From: Planctomycetota bacterium
GTDB lineage: Bacteria > Planctomycetota > UBA1135 > GCA-002686595
Direction: 5' to 3'
NCBI GenBank assembly: GCA_947484275.1
Contig: CANKOY010000004.1
Span: 36,204-100,203 of the forward strand
Length of the DNA: 64,000 nt
Position numbers and translations under genes: made by a program. The notes beneath the pieces are model-generated. The model ran no database searches and was not told where the DNA came from. It worked only from the letters and a program-made list of their open reading frames with translations. Below, one piece after another: positions 17,780-27,361 of the stretch. Every line of letters starts with the position of its first letter. Position 1 is the first letter of the stretch.

Positions 17780-18147
17780 GAGTCGAGAGGCAGGCCGCGG
17801 CGCATCGGACGGGCAGGTCCAAGCCGGTTGAGACTGATGAGCGAACCGGCAAGTTCCCCGTTTCGCCTGAATGCGCGCCCTGGCGAAGCTTGCGCCAAGG
17901 GCTTGCGTCCAGGAAGACTACCCGGTCCATGTGAAAGCAGGGGGTTGGACACAAGTCCTCCCGCCCCCTGGGTGTCCAGCGCGCCGGTGGATCCCTAGGT
18001 GGCCATGGAAAAAACTGCCGACTTCGGCGGCGCGGGTTTCAGCGCGGCGGCGTCGCGCTCGGCCTTGAGTTCGGGATTGGATTCAGGTCCCGTCACGCGT
18101 GCCTCTGAAGCGCGTCACTGGGGAAAAATCGTCCAGGCAACCTCTGA
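17780..18147. other. Intergenic region with two hairpins
   Basis: No gene is supported. GCCGGTT (17823-17829) and AACCGGC (17844-17850) form a seven-base-pair stem with a 14-base loop, 44 bases upstream of the repeat-protein start, so it would sit in that transcript's 5' leader. A second stem, TGGACAC/GTGTCCA near 17945-17977, lies further upstream. These may be leader structures or a 3' end of the DUF1080 gene transcript, which ends at 18148. No known riboswitch consensus was recognised. Confidence 0.4.
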
Positions 18148-20910
18148 TCAGGGCAATACCCGCAATCGCAAACTGCGAAAGCTCACGGGGTCGCCATGGT
18201 CCTGCAACACGATGTGCCCGCTCTTGTTCAGCCCGTAGGCCGGCATCTTCGAGAACTTCGAGCTCGCCACGGCGGACTTCCACTCTTCGGACCACAGTTC
18301 GTAGGCACACTGCTGATGGCCGTTGAGCCAGTGCTCCACTTGACCGCCGCGAACCAGGATGCGCGCGCGGTTCCACTGACCCGGCGGGAAAGTGGCATCG
18401 AACGGCGGTGCGTTGAGTGCGTAGTTGGACCCCGCGGACGTCAGCGGGTTCTTTCCGTCTGCGTGGGCGCGGTTGTCGAGAATTTGGAACTCGGGTCCAG
18501 TCTCGTAAGGGGCGCCGTGGTCTTCGCTGGCGCGAAACATGACCCCGCTGTTGCCGCCGGAAGCGACTCTCCATTCAAATGCGAACTCGAAGTCGGCGAA
18601 TTCCTCGACGCTGGTGAGATCGCCCCCGCCCGCGCCGCGCTCGAGAACACCTTCCTTGGCGCGCCATCCCGCGGGCGGGTCGGCTTGCCTCCAACCGCGC
18701 CAGCCGTTGAGGGACTCGCCGTCGAAGAGCGAGCGCCAACCGGCCACGCGTTCTTCGGCGCTGATCTCGGGCGTGTGCAGCGCCTCGGGCTCGCGCCCCT
18801 CGCCGCGCAATCCGAACGGAATGCGATTGAGCGTGTACCAGCACTCCGTGGACCAGGGCAGGCGCTCGCGAGCGTCGAAGAATGGCCCTGCGAGGCGCAG
18901 GTGGACCACGTGACCTTCCTTGCAGCCTGGGATTTCGAGAAATACTCGCGTCCGATCGGGTGAGACCGTGGCGGACTTCACAGTCAATGGCTCGCGATCC
19001 AATTTGGGGCCGCCGTACTGCGCCGTCGGCCGGTACCACCACTGCTGAACCTGATAGCTGGTGGGATCGCTGCCGCATCCGGGCGCGAGCGGCTCGGTGA
19101 ATGTGATCTCGAAACCGTTCTCCAGGGCGCGCAGGGAGAGCATCTCGAAGGTGCTCTCGCCGCTGTAGCTCAAGCGCTCGAGGCCGTAGCGCAACTTGCC
19201 CGCGTGCCCCCAGTTCCCCGTGGAACCGATCCCGCCCACGTAGAGCGCACCGTCTGGCCCGACGCGCAGGCGATTGACCCCGGCCTCCAGACCCTGTGTG
19301 AAGCGAAACACTGCGCCTTGCCAGACTCCGTCGACAACCTCCAGTGCAGCGCGCTGAACGCCGCCGTGGGTCACGTCGCCGAATACGGTCTGGCCCGAGT
19401 AGGGTCCGTGGCCCGCGGGAAGCAGCGCGGGTTCGCTGGGGCTATTGCCGATCTCATCCTGGGGCAGCCAAAGCACGGGCGGAGTCACCGCAAGGCCCGC
19501 CGCTTGTTCGAGCAGCACAGCGCGCGAGCCATAGAACGCGCCGCGCTCCAGGCGCACAAGCTTCGATGACGGCAGCCAGTCACCTTGGTTGTCGGTGATG
19601 AAAATCTCGCCGTTCGGGCCGGGGCCGATGCCGTTGGGCGTGCGCAGTCCGTGGGCGAAAAACTCGAAGGAACCGTCGCGCGGATCGATCTTCAGCACGT
19701 TGCCGCGGCCAGGAACCTGGGGACGCTTGCTCGCGCCGCCCGGCAGGATCGCCACCGCAAGATTGGCGTAGAAAAATCCGTCCTGCTCCACGAGACCGAA
19801 GGCGAACTCATGGAAGTTGTCGCTGACTTCCCAGCCCGAGGCGATGGCTCGGTACTCGTCGATCACCTCGTCGCCGTCGAGGTCCACCAGTTCGGTCAGC
19901 TCCTGCTTTTGCAGCACGAAGATGCGACCGTCCACCACGCGAAGCCCCAGGGGTTCCGCGAGGCCCGCAGCGATGCGCTTCACCGTGATTTTGGAGCGCT
20001 CACCGCTGGCGGTGTTGTCGAGCACGTACACGGCGCCGATCGAATCCCAGGTGCACACGAGCATGCGCCCGTCCGGCAACCAGTCGATTCCACCGACGCG
20101 TGGCTCGAAGTGCTCGGGGCGCGCGTGAGTCACGCGGTAAGATGGATGCACGCCGTCGATGTCGCGGCCATCGCCCGGTGCGCCGCGCAGCAACGCACGC
20201 ACGGCGCGCTTCTCGCCCGGAGCCGTCAGGCGCACGATTCCAGTGGCGGTGGCCAGAGAACTCTCCGGCACGAGGTCCACGGAGTCCGCGGAGGGTGGAC
20301 GCCACTCCAGCCGCAGGCGCGACCCGCCGCCGTTCTCGAAGTGCCGAAGTTCGATCGCGTGCCAGCCGCGCTCGAGCTCCACGCGCACTTCCTTGGCCAC
20401 CATGGAGTGCAGTCCGTCGTGGTCGATCACGGTCCGACCGTCGAGGAAGAGCTTGCTGCCGTCGTCGCTCCACAGGCGCAGTAAGTAGGCTCCGGATTCG
20501 GGCGCATGCAGCGCGCCGCTCAGGAACGTGAGGTAGTTCGACTCCATGCCGAAGTCGCCGCGGGCTTCGTCCAAGTCCACGGTGGGCACGACGCGCGAGA
20601 CGTTTGGTGTCTGCGCTGGCATCAGATCCACGAGTTCGTTCAGCGCGCCATCGAGTTGGAACCCTCGCAGCCACAGTCCAGACTCCCAGGCGCTGGCGCG
20701 CTCCTCCGCTGAAATGCGGATCGTCGCCGGCAGAAGCGTGGCGCTGGGCGCAGGCTCGGGATAAGGCGACCCCGCGACGCTCAGCGCAGGTTCAGCCGGC
20801 GCCGGCTCCGGTTCGCGACCCTCAGTTGGCGTGTCCGAGCGCCGAGGCACATCGCGGCAACCCGCGATAACGATGCACAGGACTAGCGAAATCCACAATG
20901 CGAGCTTCAT
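18148..20910 (-). CDS. Lipoprotein with PA14, beta-propeller and DUF1080 domains
   Basis: A 920-residue lipoprotein: the signal peptide ends in IVIAGC, with Cys18 as lipid attachment site. Residues about 125-215 resemble a PA14 carbohydrate-binding domain (FLSGALHAPESGAYLLRLWSDDGSKLFLDG, then HAIELRHFENGGGSRLRLEW). Residues about 255-560 are a sorbosone-dehydrogenase-like six-bladed propeller with PNGIGPGPNGEIFITDNQG and other blade motifs. The last 200 residues are DUF1080 (WRSLFDGESLNGWRGW, NSGVMFRASEDHGAPYETGPEFQILDN, PPGQWNRARILVRGGQVEHWLNG), the family renamed 3-keto-disaccharide hydrolase. It is last in a minus-strand cluster; its ATG overlaps the upstream gene's TGA. The fusion suggests binding and cleavage of an oxidised glycoside at the envelope. 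Confidence 0.8.
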   Translation of the reverse strand: MKLALWISLVLCIVIAGCRDVPRRSDTPTEGREPEPAPAEPALSVAGSPYPEPAPSATLLPATIRISAEERASAWESGLWLRGFQLDGALNELVDLMPAQTPNVSRVVPTVDLDEARGDFGMESNYLTFLSGALHAPESGAYLLRLWSDDGSKLFLDGRTVIDHDGLHSMVAKEVRVELERGWHAIELRHFENGGGSRLRLEWRPPSADSVDLVPESSLATATGIVRLTAPGEKRAVRALLRGAPGDGRDIDGVHPSYRVTHARPEHFEPRVGGIDWLPDGRMLVCTWDSIGAVYVLDNTASGERSKITVKRIAAGLAEPLGLRVVDGRIFVLQKQELTELVDLDGDEVIDEYRAIASGWEVSDNFHEFAFGLVEQDGFFYANLAVAILPGGASKRPQVPGRGNVLKIDPRDGSFEFFAHGLRTPNGIGPGPNGEIFITDNQGDWLPSSKLVRLERGAFYGSRAVLLEQAAGLAVTPPVLWLPQDEIGNSPSEPALLPAGHGPYSGQTVFGDVTHGGVQRAALEVVDGVWQGAVFRFTQGLEAGVNRLRVGPDGALYVGGIGSTGNWGHAGKLRYGLERLSYSGESTFEMLSLRALENGFEITFTEPLAPGCGSDPTSYQVQQWWYRPTAQYGGPKLDREPLTVKSATVSPDRTRVFLEIPGCKEGHVVHLRLAGPFFDARERLPWSTECWYTLNRIPFGLRGEGREPEALHTPEISAEERVAGWRSLFDGESLNGWRGWRQADPPAGWRAKEGVLERGAGGGDLTSVEEFADFEFAFEWRVASGGNSGVMFRASEDHGAPYETGPEFQILDNRAHADGKNPLTSAGSNYALNAPPFDATFPPGQWNRARILVRGGQVEHWLNGHQQCAYELWSEEWKSAVASSKFSKMPAYGLNKSGHIVLQDHGDPVSFRSLRLRVLP

Positions 20911-21662
20911 TTCTGTTTCGGCTCCGGGGCCTCAGCAGCGGGGCGGAAAAACAGCATCAGGTCGTTGCGCGGTTGTTCGCGACTGAGCGGCAGCTTGCCG
21001 CTGACCTGACGTCCCTTGCCGCCGTCGGGCAATTGCACTTCGCGGTCCTCGACGTCGACCAAGCGTTCCATCAGATAGCCCACGCACTGGGCGCGGACTG
21101 CCACCGACAGGCTCGCGCCCGCTGGCAAACCCTCGGCGGTGAATGTGCGCCGCAAACCCACCAGTCCCTTGCTCAGCCAGGGCGCCTGAGAATTGGGGTC
21201 GTCGAACAGTTTTTCCGGCCGCGCGAACTCCGGCGTTTCCTGGACGCGAACGATGGCACCGTCCTTCAAGGCGAATTCGTAGCGCAGGTGAACCTGCCCA
21301 CCCGTCATCGAATAGCCGCGCCAACGGGGCCGGATCTCCTGTGCTGCGCCTTCGCCGAGGGAGAGCCACCAAACGCCCACGTCCGCGCCATCGACGTAAG
21401 TCGAACCCGTGCTGGTGGGCTGCGGGCCGTGGACGCTGGTGTAGACCGCGCCGTCGAAGTGCACGCCGCCCTTCCAGGCCTTGTAAAGGCTGCAGGTTCC
21501 GGCGTCGTAAGCAACCCACATTTCATGGGACAGCGCGATCGTGACCATGCGCGCTCGACCATCGAGGACTGAGCGGAACACCCACGGATCTCGCGGGCGC
21601 TGCGGCGGCGACTGTGGCGAGTGGGCGACCAGACACAGGATGATTCCGAGCAAGAAACGCAT
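20907..21662 (-). CDS. Secreted protein of unknown function, partner of the DUF1080 lipoprotein
   Basis: A 251-residue exported protein with a signal peptide (LLGIILCLVAHS). The segment beginning DPWVFRSVLDGRARMVTIAL and continuing to HFDGAVYTSVHGPQPTS is a motif-rich beta domain that, from memory of family context, is often found beside secreted c-type cytochromes and PA14/DUF1080 proteins of planctomycetes and Bacteroidetes; no heme-binding CxxCH is present here. It overlaps the DUF1080 gene start by four bases (ATGA, 20907-20910), so both are translated together. The role in the cluster, perhaps sugar binding, is not established. Confidence 0.5.
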   Translation of the reverse strand: MRFLLGIILCLVAHSPQSPPQRPRDPWVFRSVLDGRARMVTIALSHEMWVAYDAGTCSLYKAWKGGVHFDGAVYTSVHGPQPTSTGSTYVDGADVGVWWLSLGEGAAQEIRPRWRGYSMTGGQVHLRYEFALKDGAIVRVQETPEFARPEKLFDDPNSQAPWLSKGLVGLRRTFTAEGLPAGASLSVAVRAQCVGYLMERLVDVEDREVQLPDGGKGRQVSGKLPLSREQPRNDLMLFFRPAAEAPEPKQK

Positions 21663-21674
21663 GCCTGGTCGAGC

Positions 21675-22964
21675 TCAGTTCCCCGTCGCGACGCGGCGAG
21701 TGGACTTCGGATAGAAGGCCAGCAGCAGCGCGAGGCACACAATCGATGCGTACATCGGCACCGAGAACAAGCGCTCGTAGTCCATGGCGCCGGAACCCTT
21801 GGCCCAGGTGGCGACGCTGCCCGCGATCGAACTGCCGACGATGATTCCGATGCCGATGATCACCAGGTTGAACAAGCTCTGGGCGCTTGCGCGCACATCG
21901 GAGCTGGTCTCCTCGTCGACGATCATGAACGCCACGAAAATGAAACAGCCGAAGCAGACACCGTGCAGGCCGACGCCGACCAAGAGCCACATGCCGGAGT
22001 CCTGGGCGTAGGCGAACAGTGCCATGCGCAAGGCGTAGGCGATGAGCCCGACGGCAAGCAACGTCCTGCGCGTGACCTTCTTTGCCACCAAGGGAATCAA
22101 CCCGAGCACGAGCACCTCGACCATTTGCCCGATGGTCATGAAGCCGCCGCCGCCGACGCCGAAAATCGTGCGGAAGGACTCGGGCACCTGCAGCTTCGCG
22201 TGCAGGAAGCCCTCGGTGTGCACGAAGTAGAACTGGTGGATGCAACTGACAGGCACCGCCAGCAGGAAAAGCGTCAGAAGCGGCTGGCGCTTCACTGCGC
22301 GCAGGGCCTCCAATGTGGCGTTATTCCGGCCGGTTTTGCTCGGCGGTGTGTGCGGCAGGAAGAAACAGTAGACGCCCATCAGGGCGCCGAGCACGGCGCT
22401 CAATCGGAACGCATCAGCCTTGCCCGCCACCTGAGCCGCGTGAACGACCTCCGCCGTGGCGTCCGCAGGTGTGTGCGCATAGGCCAGCCAGTGGCCCATG
22501 GCGATACCGACCACGATCCAGCCGAAGGTCCCCCACAATCGCACCGCCCCAAAGTCGCGGTCGCGATCGGGCAAGTGGTGGAAGGCGAGGCTGTTCGTCA
22601 GGGCCAGTGTCGGCGAATACACCAAGCCGTAGATCAGCGAGAACCTAAGGAACGCGTGAAAACTCTCGACCTCGGACAACTGCCAGATCAGCGCCGCGCC
22701 GATCAGGTGGCTGATTCCCAGGAATTTCTCCGTGGCGAAGTGGCGATCCGCCACCTGCCCGGCGATGAAGGGCCCAAGAAGCGCGCCAATGGCGCCAGCG
22801 GCGAACAGCATGCCGATCTGACTGTCGGACATGTGGCGATGGTCGGAAAGGAACGACCACAGGAACGGAAGCCATGCGCCCCAGATCGCGTACTGGAGGA
22901 ACATCATCGCGGACAGGCGCGACTTCAGCGCAGTGGGCGCGGGGCCAGCGGCGTTCAGTGACAT
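21675..22964 (-). CDS. MFS transporter, nucleoside:proton symporter (NHS)-like
   Basis: A 429-residue, twelve-helix major facilitator. FLQYAIWGAWLPFLWSFL near the start is characteristic of the Nuc_H_symport family, whose relatives in these cluster types move sugars rather than nucleosides. ATG 22962-22964 (MSLNAAGP) is preferred; the frame extends to a TTG at 23012. The gene lies 12 bases upstream of the secreted protein gene and 66 bases downstream of the isomerase-like gene, consistent with one transcript. It probably imports the product released outside the cell. Confidence 0.8.
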   Translation of the reverse strand: MSLNAAGPAPTALKSRLSAMMFLQYAIWGAWLPFLWSFLSDHRHMSDSQIGMLFAAGAIGALLGPFIAGQVADRHFATEKFLGISHLIGAALIWQLSEVESFHAFLRFSLIYGLVYSPTLALTNSLAFHHLPDRDRDFGAVRLWGTFGWIVVGIAMGHWLAYAHTPADATAEVVHAAQVAGKADAFRLSAVLGALMGVYCFFLPHTPPSKTGRNNATLEALRAVKRQPLLTLFLLAVPVSCIHQFYFVHTEGFLHAKLQVPESFRTIFGVGGGGFMTIGQMVEVLVLGLIPLVAKKVTRRTLLAVGLIAYALRMALFAYAQDSGMWLLVGVGLHGVCFGCFIFVAFMIVDEETSSDVRASAQSLFNLVIIGIGIIVGSSIAGSVATWAKGSGAMDYERLFSVPMYASIVCLALLLAFYPKSTRRVATGN

Positions 22965-23030
22965 GCGCGGTGTTGCTCGGTTAGGAATGGGCGGAACGAA
23001 GCGACGGATCAAACAGGAAACGGATCGCGA

Positions 23031-24074
23031 TCATTGCTCGAAGGCAGCGTCGAAGGCCCGCGACGAAGACTTGAAATCCAGGGCGCGCACGAAGTTCAGC
23101 GCCTCAGCGGCGCCGTGCTCGCGGTCCATGGCGCCGTCCTCCCACTCGACGGTCAGGGGGCCCGCGTAGCCAGAGCGATTCAACTGGCGCACGATGGCCT
23201 CGAAATCGATCCGACCGCGTCCCGGGGAACGGAAGTCCCAGAAGCGTCCGTCGCTGCCAAATTCGGAGTGCCCCCCGAACACACCAGCGGCCGTGGGCGT
23301 CTTGGACCACCAGACATCCTTGACGTGCACGTTGAACAGCCGCGCGGAGAACTCGCGCAGGAAGCCGACGTAGTCCACGCCCTGGTACCCGAAGTGCGAC
23401 GGATCGAAGTTGAAACCGAAGGCCGGATGGTTCGAGACCGCCGCCAGGGCGCGGCGCGTGGAGACAATGTCAAAGGCGATCTCCGTCGGATGCACTTCGA
23501 GCGCGAAGCTGACGCCGTGCTTCTCGAACACGTCGAGGATCGGGCCCCAACGCGTGGCGAAATCTGTGAAGCCCTGCTCGATCGCGCCGGGACGATTGGG
23601 CGGGAAGGAGTACAGAAGCGGCCAAATGCTCGAGCCAGTGAAGCCGACGACCACCGTCTTGCCGCTCAGGGCCAATTGCTGCTTGACCGCCTTGGGAGCC
23701 GCATCGAAGAAACGCCGCGCGGCCTTGGCCGTGTCCTTCATCTCCGCGGCAGCGCGCTTGCGCACCGCCTCGGGATTGCCGTCGCCAAAAATCCTCTCGG
23801 GCAGGATCGACCGGTGGCGTTCATCGATGCCGTCGCAAACCGCTTGGCCGACGAGGTGACTGGCGATCGCGTAGGAAGCCAGGTTGTAGCTCGAAAGGAG
23901 CTCCCAGTGACGCTTGGCGTAGTTCTCGTCTGCGAGGCAAGCCTGCACGTCGAAGTGATCGCCCCAACAGGCGAGTTCGAGGCCGTCGTAGCCGAAAGCG
24001 CGCGCCTTCTGGCACAGGTCTTCTAGTTTCAAATCGGCCCACTGGCCCGTGAACAGACAAACCGGTCGCGTCAT
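23031..24074 (-). CDS. Sugar phosphate isomerase/epimerase-like TIM barrel protein
   Basis: A 347-residue AP-endonuclease-2 superfamily protein. Likely metal ligands appear in order: [11 protein letters not shown] (Glu), [12 protein letters not shown] (Asp and His), NVHVKD (His/Lys/Asp) and [13 protein letters not shown] (Glu). This set is shared by xylose isomerase-like epimerases of inositol and 3-keto-sugar pathways. ATG 24072-24074; the stop is 66 bases before the transporter start and the start is 28 bases after the dehydrogenase stop. It most likely isomerises the keto-sugar made or released by the cluster. Confidence 0.8.
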   Translation of the reverse strand: MTRPVCLFTGQWADLKLEDLCQKARAFGYDGLELACWGDHFDVQACLADENYAKRHWELLSSYNLASYAIASHLVGQAVCDGIDERHRSILPERIFGDGNPEAVRKRAAAEMKDTAKAARRFFDAAPKAVKQQLALSGKTVVVGFTGSSIWPLLYSFPPNRPGAIEQGFTDFATRWGPILDVFEKHGVSFALEVHPTEIAFDIVSTRRALAAVSNHPAFGFNFDPSHFGYQGVDYVGFLREFSARLFNVHVKDVWWSKTPTAAGVFGGHSEFGSDGRFWDFRSPGRGRIDFEAIVRQLNRSGYAGPLTVEWEDGAMDREHGAAEALNFVRALDFKSSSRAFDAAFEQ

Positions 24075-24102
24075 GGTGTGGTTCGGAAGTGGGATGTGGA
24101 AT

Positions 24103-25269
24103 TCAACGCACGCTGTCGAGGTCGATCGAGGTTCTTTCGCGCGCGCTGATCAGCGCTGCCTCGAGAACGCGTTGTGTCTCGTAGGCGTCTGCAAAGTCAG
24201 GCAGAGGCACGATCGGCGCTTCGCCCGAGAGCACGCGCACGATGTCCGCGGCCTGGTTGATGAAGCCGTGCTCGTAGCCGAGCACGTGACCCTCCGGCCA
24301 CCAATTCTCCGCGTAGGGATGTTCGCCGCCCACGGTGCACTGGATGGACTTCCAACCCTGCAGCCGTCGATCTTCGTTGGCGTCGAAGACCTCGAGCACG
24401 TTCATCATCTCGAAGGAGAAGCGCAGTGACCCGCGCTCTGCGTTGATCTCGATCGTGTTGTCGTTGAAGTGGCCTGGAGCCAGCCGCGTGGCCTCGAAGC
24501 TCGCAGTGGCCCCGCCGCGGAAACTGGCCAGGAAGGCCACGCAGTCGTCCACATCCGACTTCGACTTGCGCGAACTGCCGGCAACGCTGCGCTGGGCAAC
24601 AAACGTGCGCGCCACTGCGCCGTGGATCTCGCGCAGCTCATCCCCGGTCAAGAAACGCGCGAGATCGACGATGTGCGCGTTCAAATCCCCATGGGCGCCC
24701 GAGCCGGCAATTTTCTTCTGAAAGCGCCAGGACATCGGAGTCTTCGGCCCACCCCAGCCTTGGAGGTAGCGCGCGCGGACGTGAATGACCTTGCCGAAGC
24801 GCTTTTCTCGCAAGAGTTGCCACGCGAGCGCGATCGCCGGCGCGCGGCGGTAGTTGAACCAGACGAAAGTGCGCTGCTTCTTGGCCATTCGCGCGGCGTC
24901 GCGCATGGCTCGGGCGTCTGCCAGCGTGCCCGCCAGGGGCTTTTCGCAGGCCACGTGCTTCTTCGCCGCGAGACACTCCAGCGCCTGCTCCGCGTGCACA
25001 TCGTTGGGCGTACCAATGTCCACCAGGTCGATCTCAGGGTCGCGCGCAAGTTCGCGCCAATCGCCGGTGGAATGAGCCCAGCCGAATCGCTGTGCGAATG
25101 CCTCCAAGGAGCGCGCGTCACGCGCCGCGATCGTGCCCAGCTCGATCCTGCGCTTGAGGTCGAAGAACTTCGCCGCCTGGGACCAGGCGTTCGAGTGGGC
25201 CTTGCCCATGAACTTCTGCCCGATCAGGCCGATGCGCAGGGCCGGGCGCTGAGCTTGCCTGGGTTTCAT
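24103..25269 (-). CDS. Gfo/Idh/MocA family oxidoreductase
   Basis: A 388-residue cytosolic dehydrogenase. The Rossmann motif [16 protein letters not shown] lies at residues 14-29, and the family's catalytic Lys sits in CEKPLAG (Lys110); [16 protein letters not shown] is the second-domain substrate region. These enzymes oxidise or reduce sugar hydroxyls, commonly at C3, with NAD(P). ATG 25267-25269 gives the family-length start; the open frame extends to 25776 only through arginine-rich upstream sequence. This is the first gene of the five-gene minus-strand cluster ending at 18148, divergent from the FG-GAP gene. Confidence 0.85.
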   Translation of the reverse strand: MKPRQAQRPALRIGLIGQKFMGKAHSNAWSQAAKFFDLKRRIELGTIAARDARSLEAFAQRFGWAHSTGDWRELARDPEIDLVDIGTPNDVHAEQALECLAAKKHVACEKPLAGTLADARAMRDAARMAKKQRTFVWFNYRRAPAIALAWQLLREKRFGKVIHVRARYLQGWGGPKTPMSWRFQKKIAGSGAHGDLNAHIVDLARFLTGDELREIHGAVARTFVAQRSVAGSSRKSKSDVDDCVAFLASFRGGATASFEATRLAPGHFNDNTIEINAERGSLRFSFEMMNVLEVFDANEDRRLQGWKSIQCTVGGEHPYAENWWPEGHVLGYEHGFINQAADIVRVLSGEAPIVPLPDFADAYETQRVLEAALISARERTSIDLDSVR

Positions 25270-25526
25270 GGCGTCTTTCGGAGGTCGGGTGGGCCGGGTC
25301 GAGGGTACTGCCCCACCACAGGGGTGCAGCGTTGTAGCGCACCGGCCTGCGGGCGTCGAAGGTCGATTTTCGGGCCCGACTCTCCCATGGCTGGGCCGGC
25401 GGCCTGGCGATCGACGCACCGACGCAGGTCCGAGCACCCGAGATCCCGCGCAGCCTCGGATGGAACCCCTGGTCTGACTATGCGCGGGGCAGGTCCCGCG
25501 CTCTTCGTCCGCCCCCCCCAAGCTCC

Positions 25527-27215
25527 ATGACCATCCAATCCTGCTTACTTCGTGGCCTGGCGTCCGCCACCCTCCTCCTGGCGATCTCGGCGCCCTCCAC
25601 GGCCCAAACTGGGGTCGCATCGATTCTCTACGAGTACCCCGGCGCCAGCGGAGAGCACCTGGGCTCGGCCGTGGCCGAAATCGGCGACGTCGACAGCGAT
25701 TCGAGGCCCGACTACGTCGTGGGCGCGGTGGGCTGGAACAACTGGCGCGGACAAGTGCGCGTGCTCTCCAGTTCACGCGGAACAGTGCTCTACACGCTGG
25801 AGGGCGGCACGGCCGGCGATCGCTTTGGCCATTCCATCGCGCCCCTGGGGGACATGAACGGCGATTGCGTCAATGACTTCATCGTCGGCGCGCCCTTGGC
25901 CAGCGGGGCCACCCCGGGATGTGGACGCGTGTACGTCTACTCAGGCCGAAACGGATCGCTCCTGTTCGTGCGCGACGGCATCGGCGCCAACGATCATATG
26001 GGCTGGAGCGTCGCGTCGCTGGGCGATCTCGACTGGGACGGCATCGACGAATTCGCCGGCGGCGCGATCGACGACGATGACTTCGGGCTCTCCTCCGGAT
26101 CTGTGCGCGCGTGGTCCGGCGCCACAGGAGCCACGATGTTCACACTATTCGGCACCAAGACCAATCAGCTGTTCGGAGCATCGCTCATCTCGGTGGGCGA
26201 CCGCAACAACGACGTCGTGCCGGAATTTGCGGTGGGCGGTCCGTCGATCACGGGCTCCGCGGACAGCGGCCTAGTGCGCATTTTCTCCGGCTTCGATCGT
26301 GCTTTGATGACGACCATCGTCGGCTCCAGTGCAGGGGACAACTTCGGAATTTCCCTGGCGACGATCGGTGACGTGGACAACGACGGGAACACCGACTTGT
26401 CTATCGGTGCTCCGCAAGTCTCGCCGATGGACGCGGGCTTCGTTGAAGTTCATGTCGCGAGCGGCGGGCCGGCCTTCCTGCGGGTCATCGGGAATGCCAG
26501 CGGCGATCGCTTCGGCGCGCGCGTCTCTCCCGCAGGCGACGTCAACACAGATGGCGTGCCGGACTTCGTCGTCGGCGCACCTGGCGAGGATCTTCCCGGC
26601 GCGCAGGACACCGGTAGTTTGCGGTTCTTCTCCGGCATCAATGGAGCGCTCCTGTCCGCGCGCCACGGAGTCGAATTTGGGATGCAGCTCGGCGTCGCCA
26701 TGGCTGGCGCCAGCGATGTCAATGAAGACGGACAGCCGGACCTCGTTGTCGGTTCGCCGGGAAACCTCGCTTTGACCCTCGCTCCGGGGAACGCGTTGGT
26801 GATTTCAACGAACCCACTGGCGCTGTGGGCCACGGACTACATCGTCAGCGCTTCCCAGCCGTCGACTCCGACGTTGACGCTCGACGTGGGAGCCGCCTAC
26901 GGGGGCATGACCTACCGCGTACTAGGATCGATCACCGGAATGTCGCCGCAGTCAAACCTCGGGAACCTGCAGTTGCCCCTGGCGGCGGATCGCTACCTGA
27001 AGCACACGCTGGCGTCGCCGATCAACGCGCTGATCCAAGGTGGCAGCGGGCAGCTGGACGCGAACGGCCGCGCCCAGGTGACCTTTACGCCGAACGCGGC
27101 GCTGCTCGGTCCGCTCTACAGCGGCTTGACCCTCTATCACGCCTTCGTGGTGTTTGATGCCCTCGGTCAACCGTTGATGGCGTCGAACCCGGTGCCCGTG
27201 ACACTGACGCCCTGA
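25527..27215 (+). CDS. Secreted FG-GAP repeat protein
   Basis: A 562-residue exported protein with a signal peptide ending after SAPSTAQ. Six or seven FG-GAP/integrin-alpha-like repeats span about residues 35-410; each has the pattern (V)GDVNxDGxPDxVVGAP, for example IGDVDSDSRPDYVVGA, LGDMNGDCVNDFIVGAP and AGDVNTDGVPDFVVGAPGE. They fold as a calcium-binding propeller. The C-terminal 140 residues form a beta-sandwich of the kind seen at the ends of planctomycete secreted proteins (TYRVLGSITGMSPQ onward). ATG 25527; 257 bases separate it from the divergent oxidoreductase. Surface or extracellular adhesion is plausible but unproven. Confidence 0.75.
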   Translation: MTIQSCLLRGLASATLLLAISAPSTAQTGVASILYEYPGASGEHLGSAVAEIGDVDSDSRPDYVVGAVGWNNWRGQVRVLSSSRGTVLYTLEGGTAGDRFGHSIAPLGDMNGDCVNDFIVGAPLASGATPGCGRVYVYSGRNGSLLFVRDGIGANDHMGWSVASLGDLDWDGIDEFAGGAIDDDDFGLSSGSVRAWSGATGATMFTLFGTKTNQLFGASLISVGDRNNDVVPEFAVGGPSITGSADSGLVRIFSGFDRALMTTIVGSSAGDNFGISLATIGDVDNDGNTDLSIGAPQVSPMDAGFVEVHVASGGPAFLRVIGNASGDRFGARVSPAGDVNTDGVPDFVVGAPGEDLPGAQDTGSLRFFSGINGALLSARHGVEFGMQLGVAMAGASDVNEDGQPDLVVGSPGNLALTLAPGNALVISTNPLALWATDYIVSASQPSTPTLTLDVGAAYGGMTYRVLGSITGMSPQSNLGNLQLPLAADRYLKHTLASPINALIQGGSGQLDANGRAQVTFTPNAALLGPLYSGLTLYHAFVVFDALGQPLMASNPVPVTLTP

Positions 27216-27361
27216 ACTGCAGTTTTTCGCGTGAACGAAGTTCCGCGGCGCGTCTGCGCGGATCCCGGGCCATCCTGGGGTCCGCGCGCTCGTTCGCAGT
27301 GCGCCGCGAGGAATGGGTTTGCAGCCTGGAGCTCCATGGGCGAGGATCGCCTCTCTGCCCC

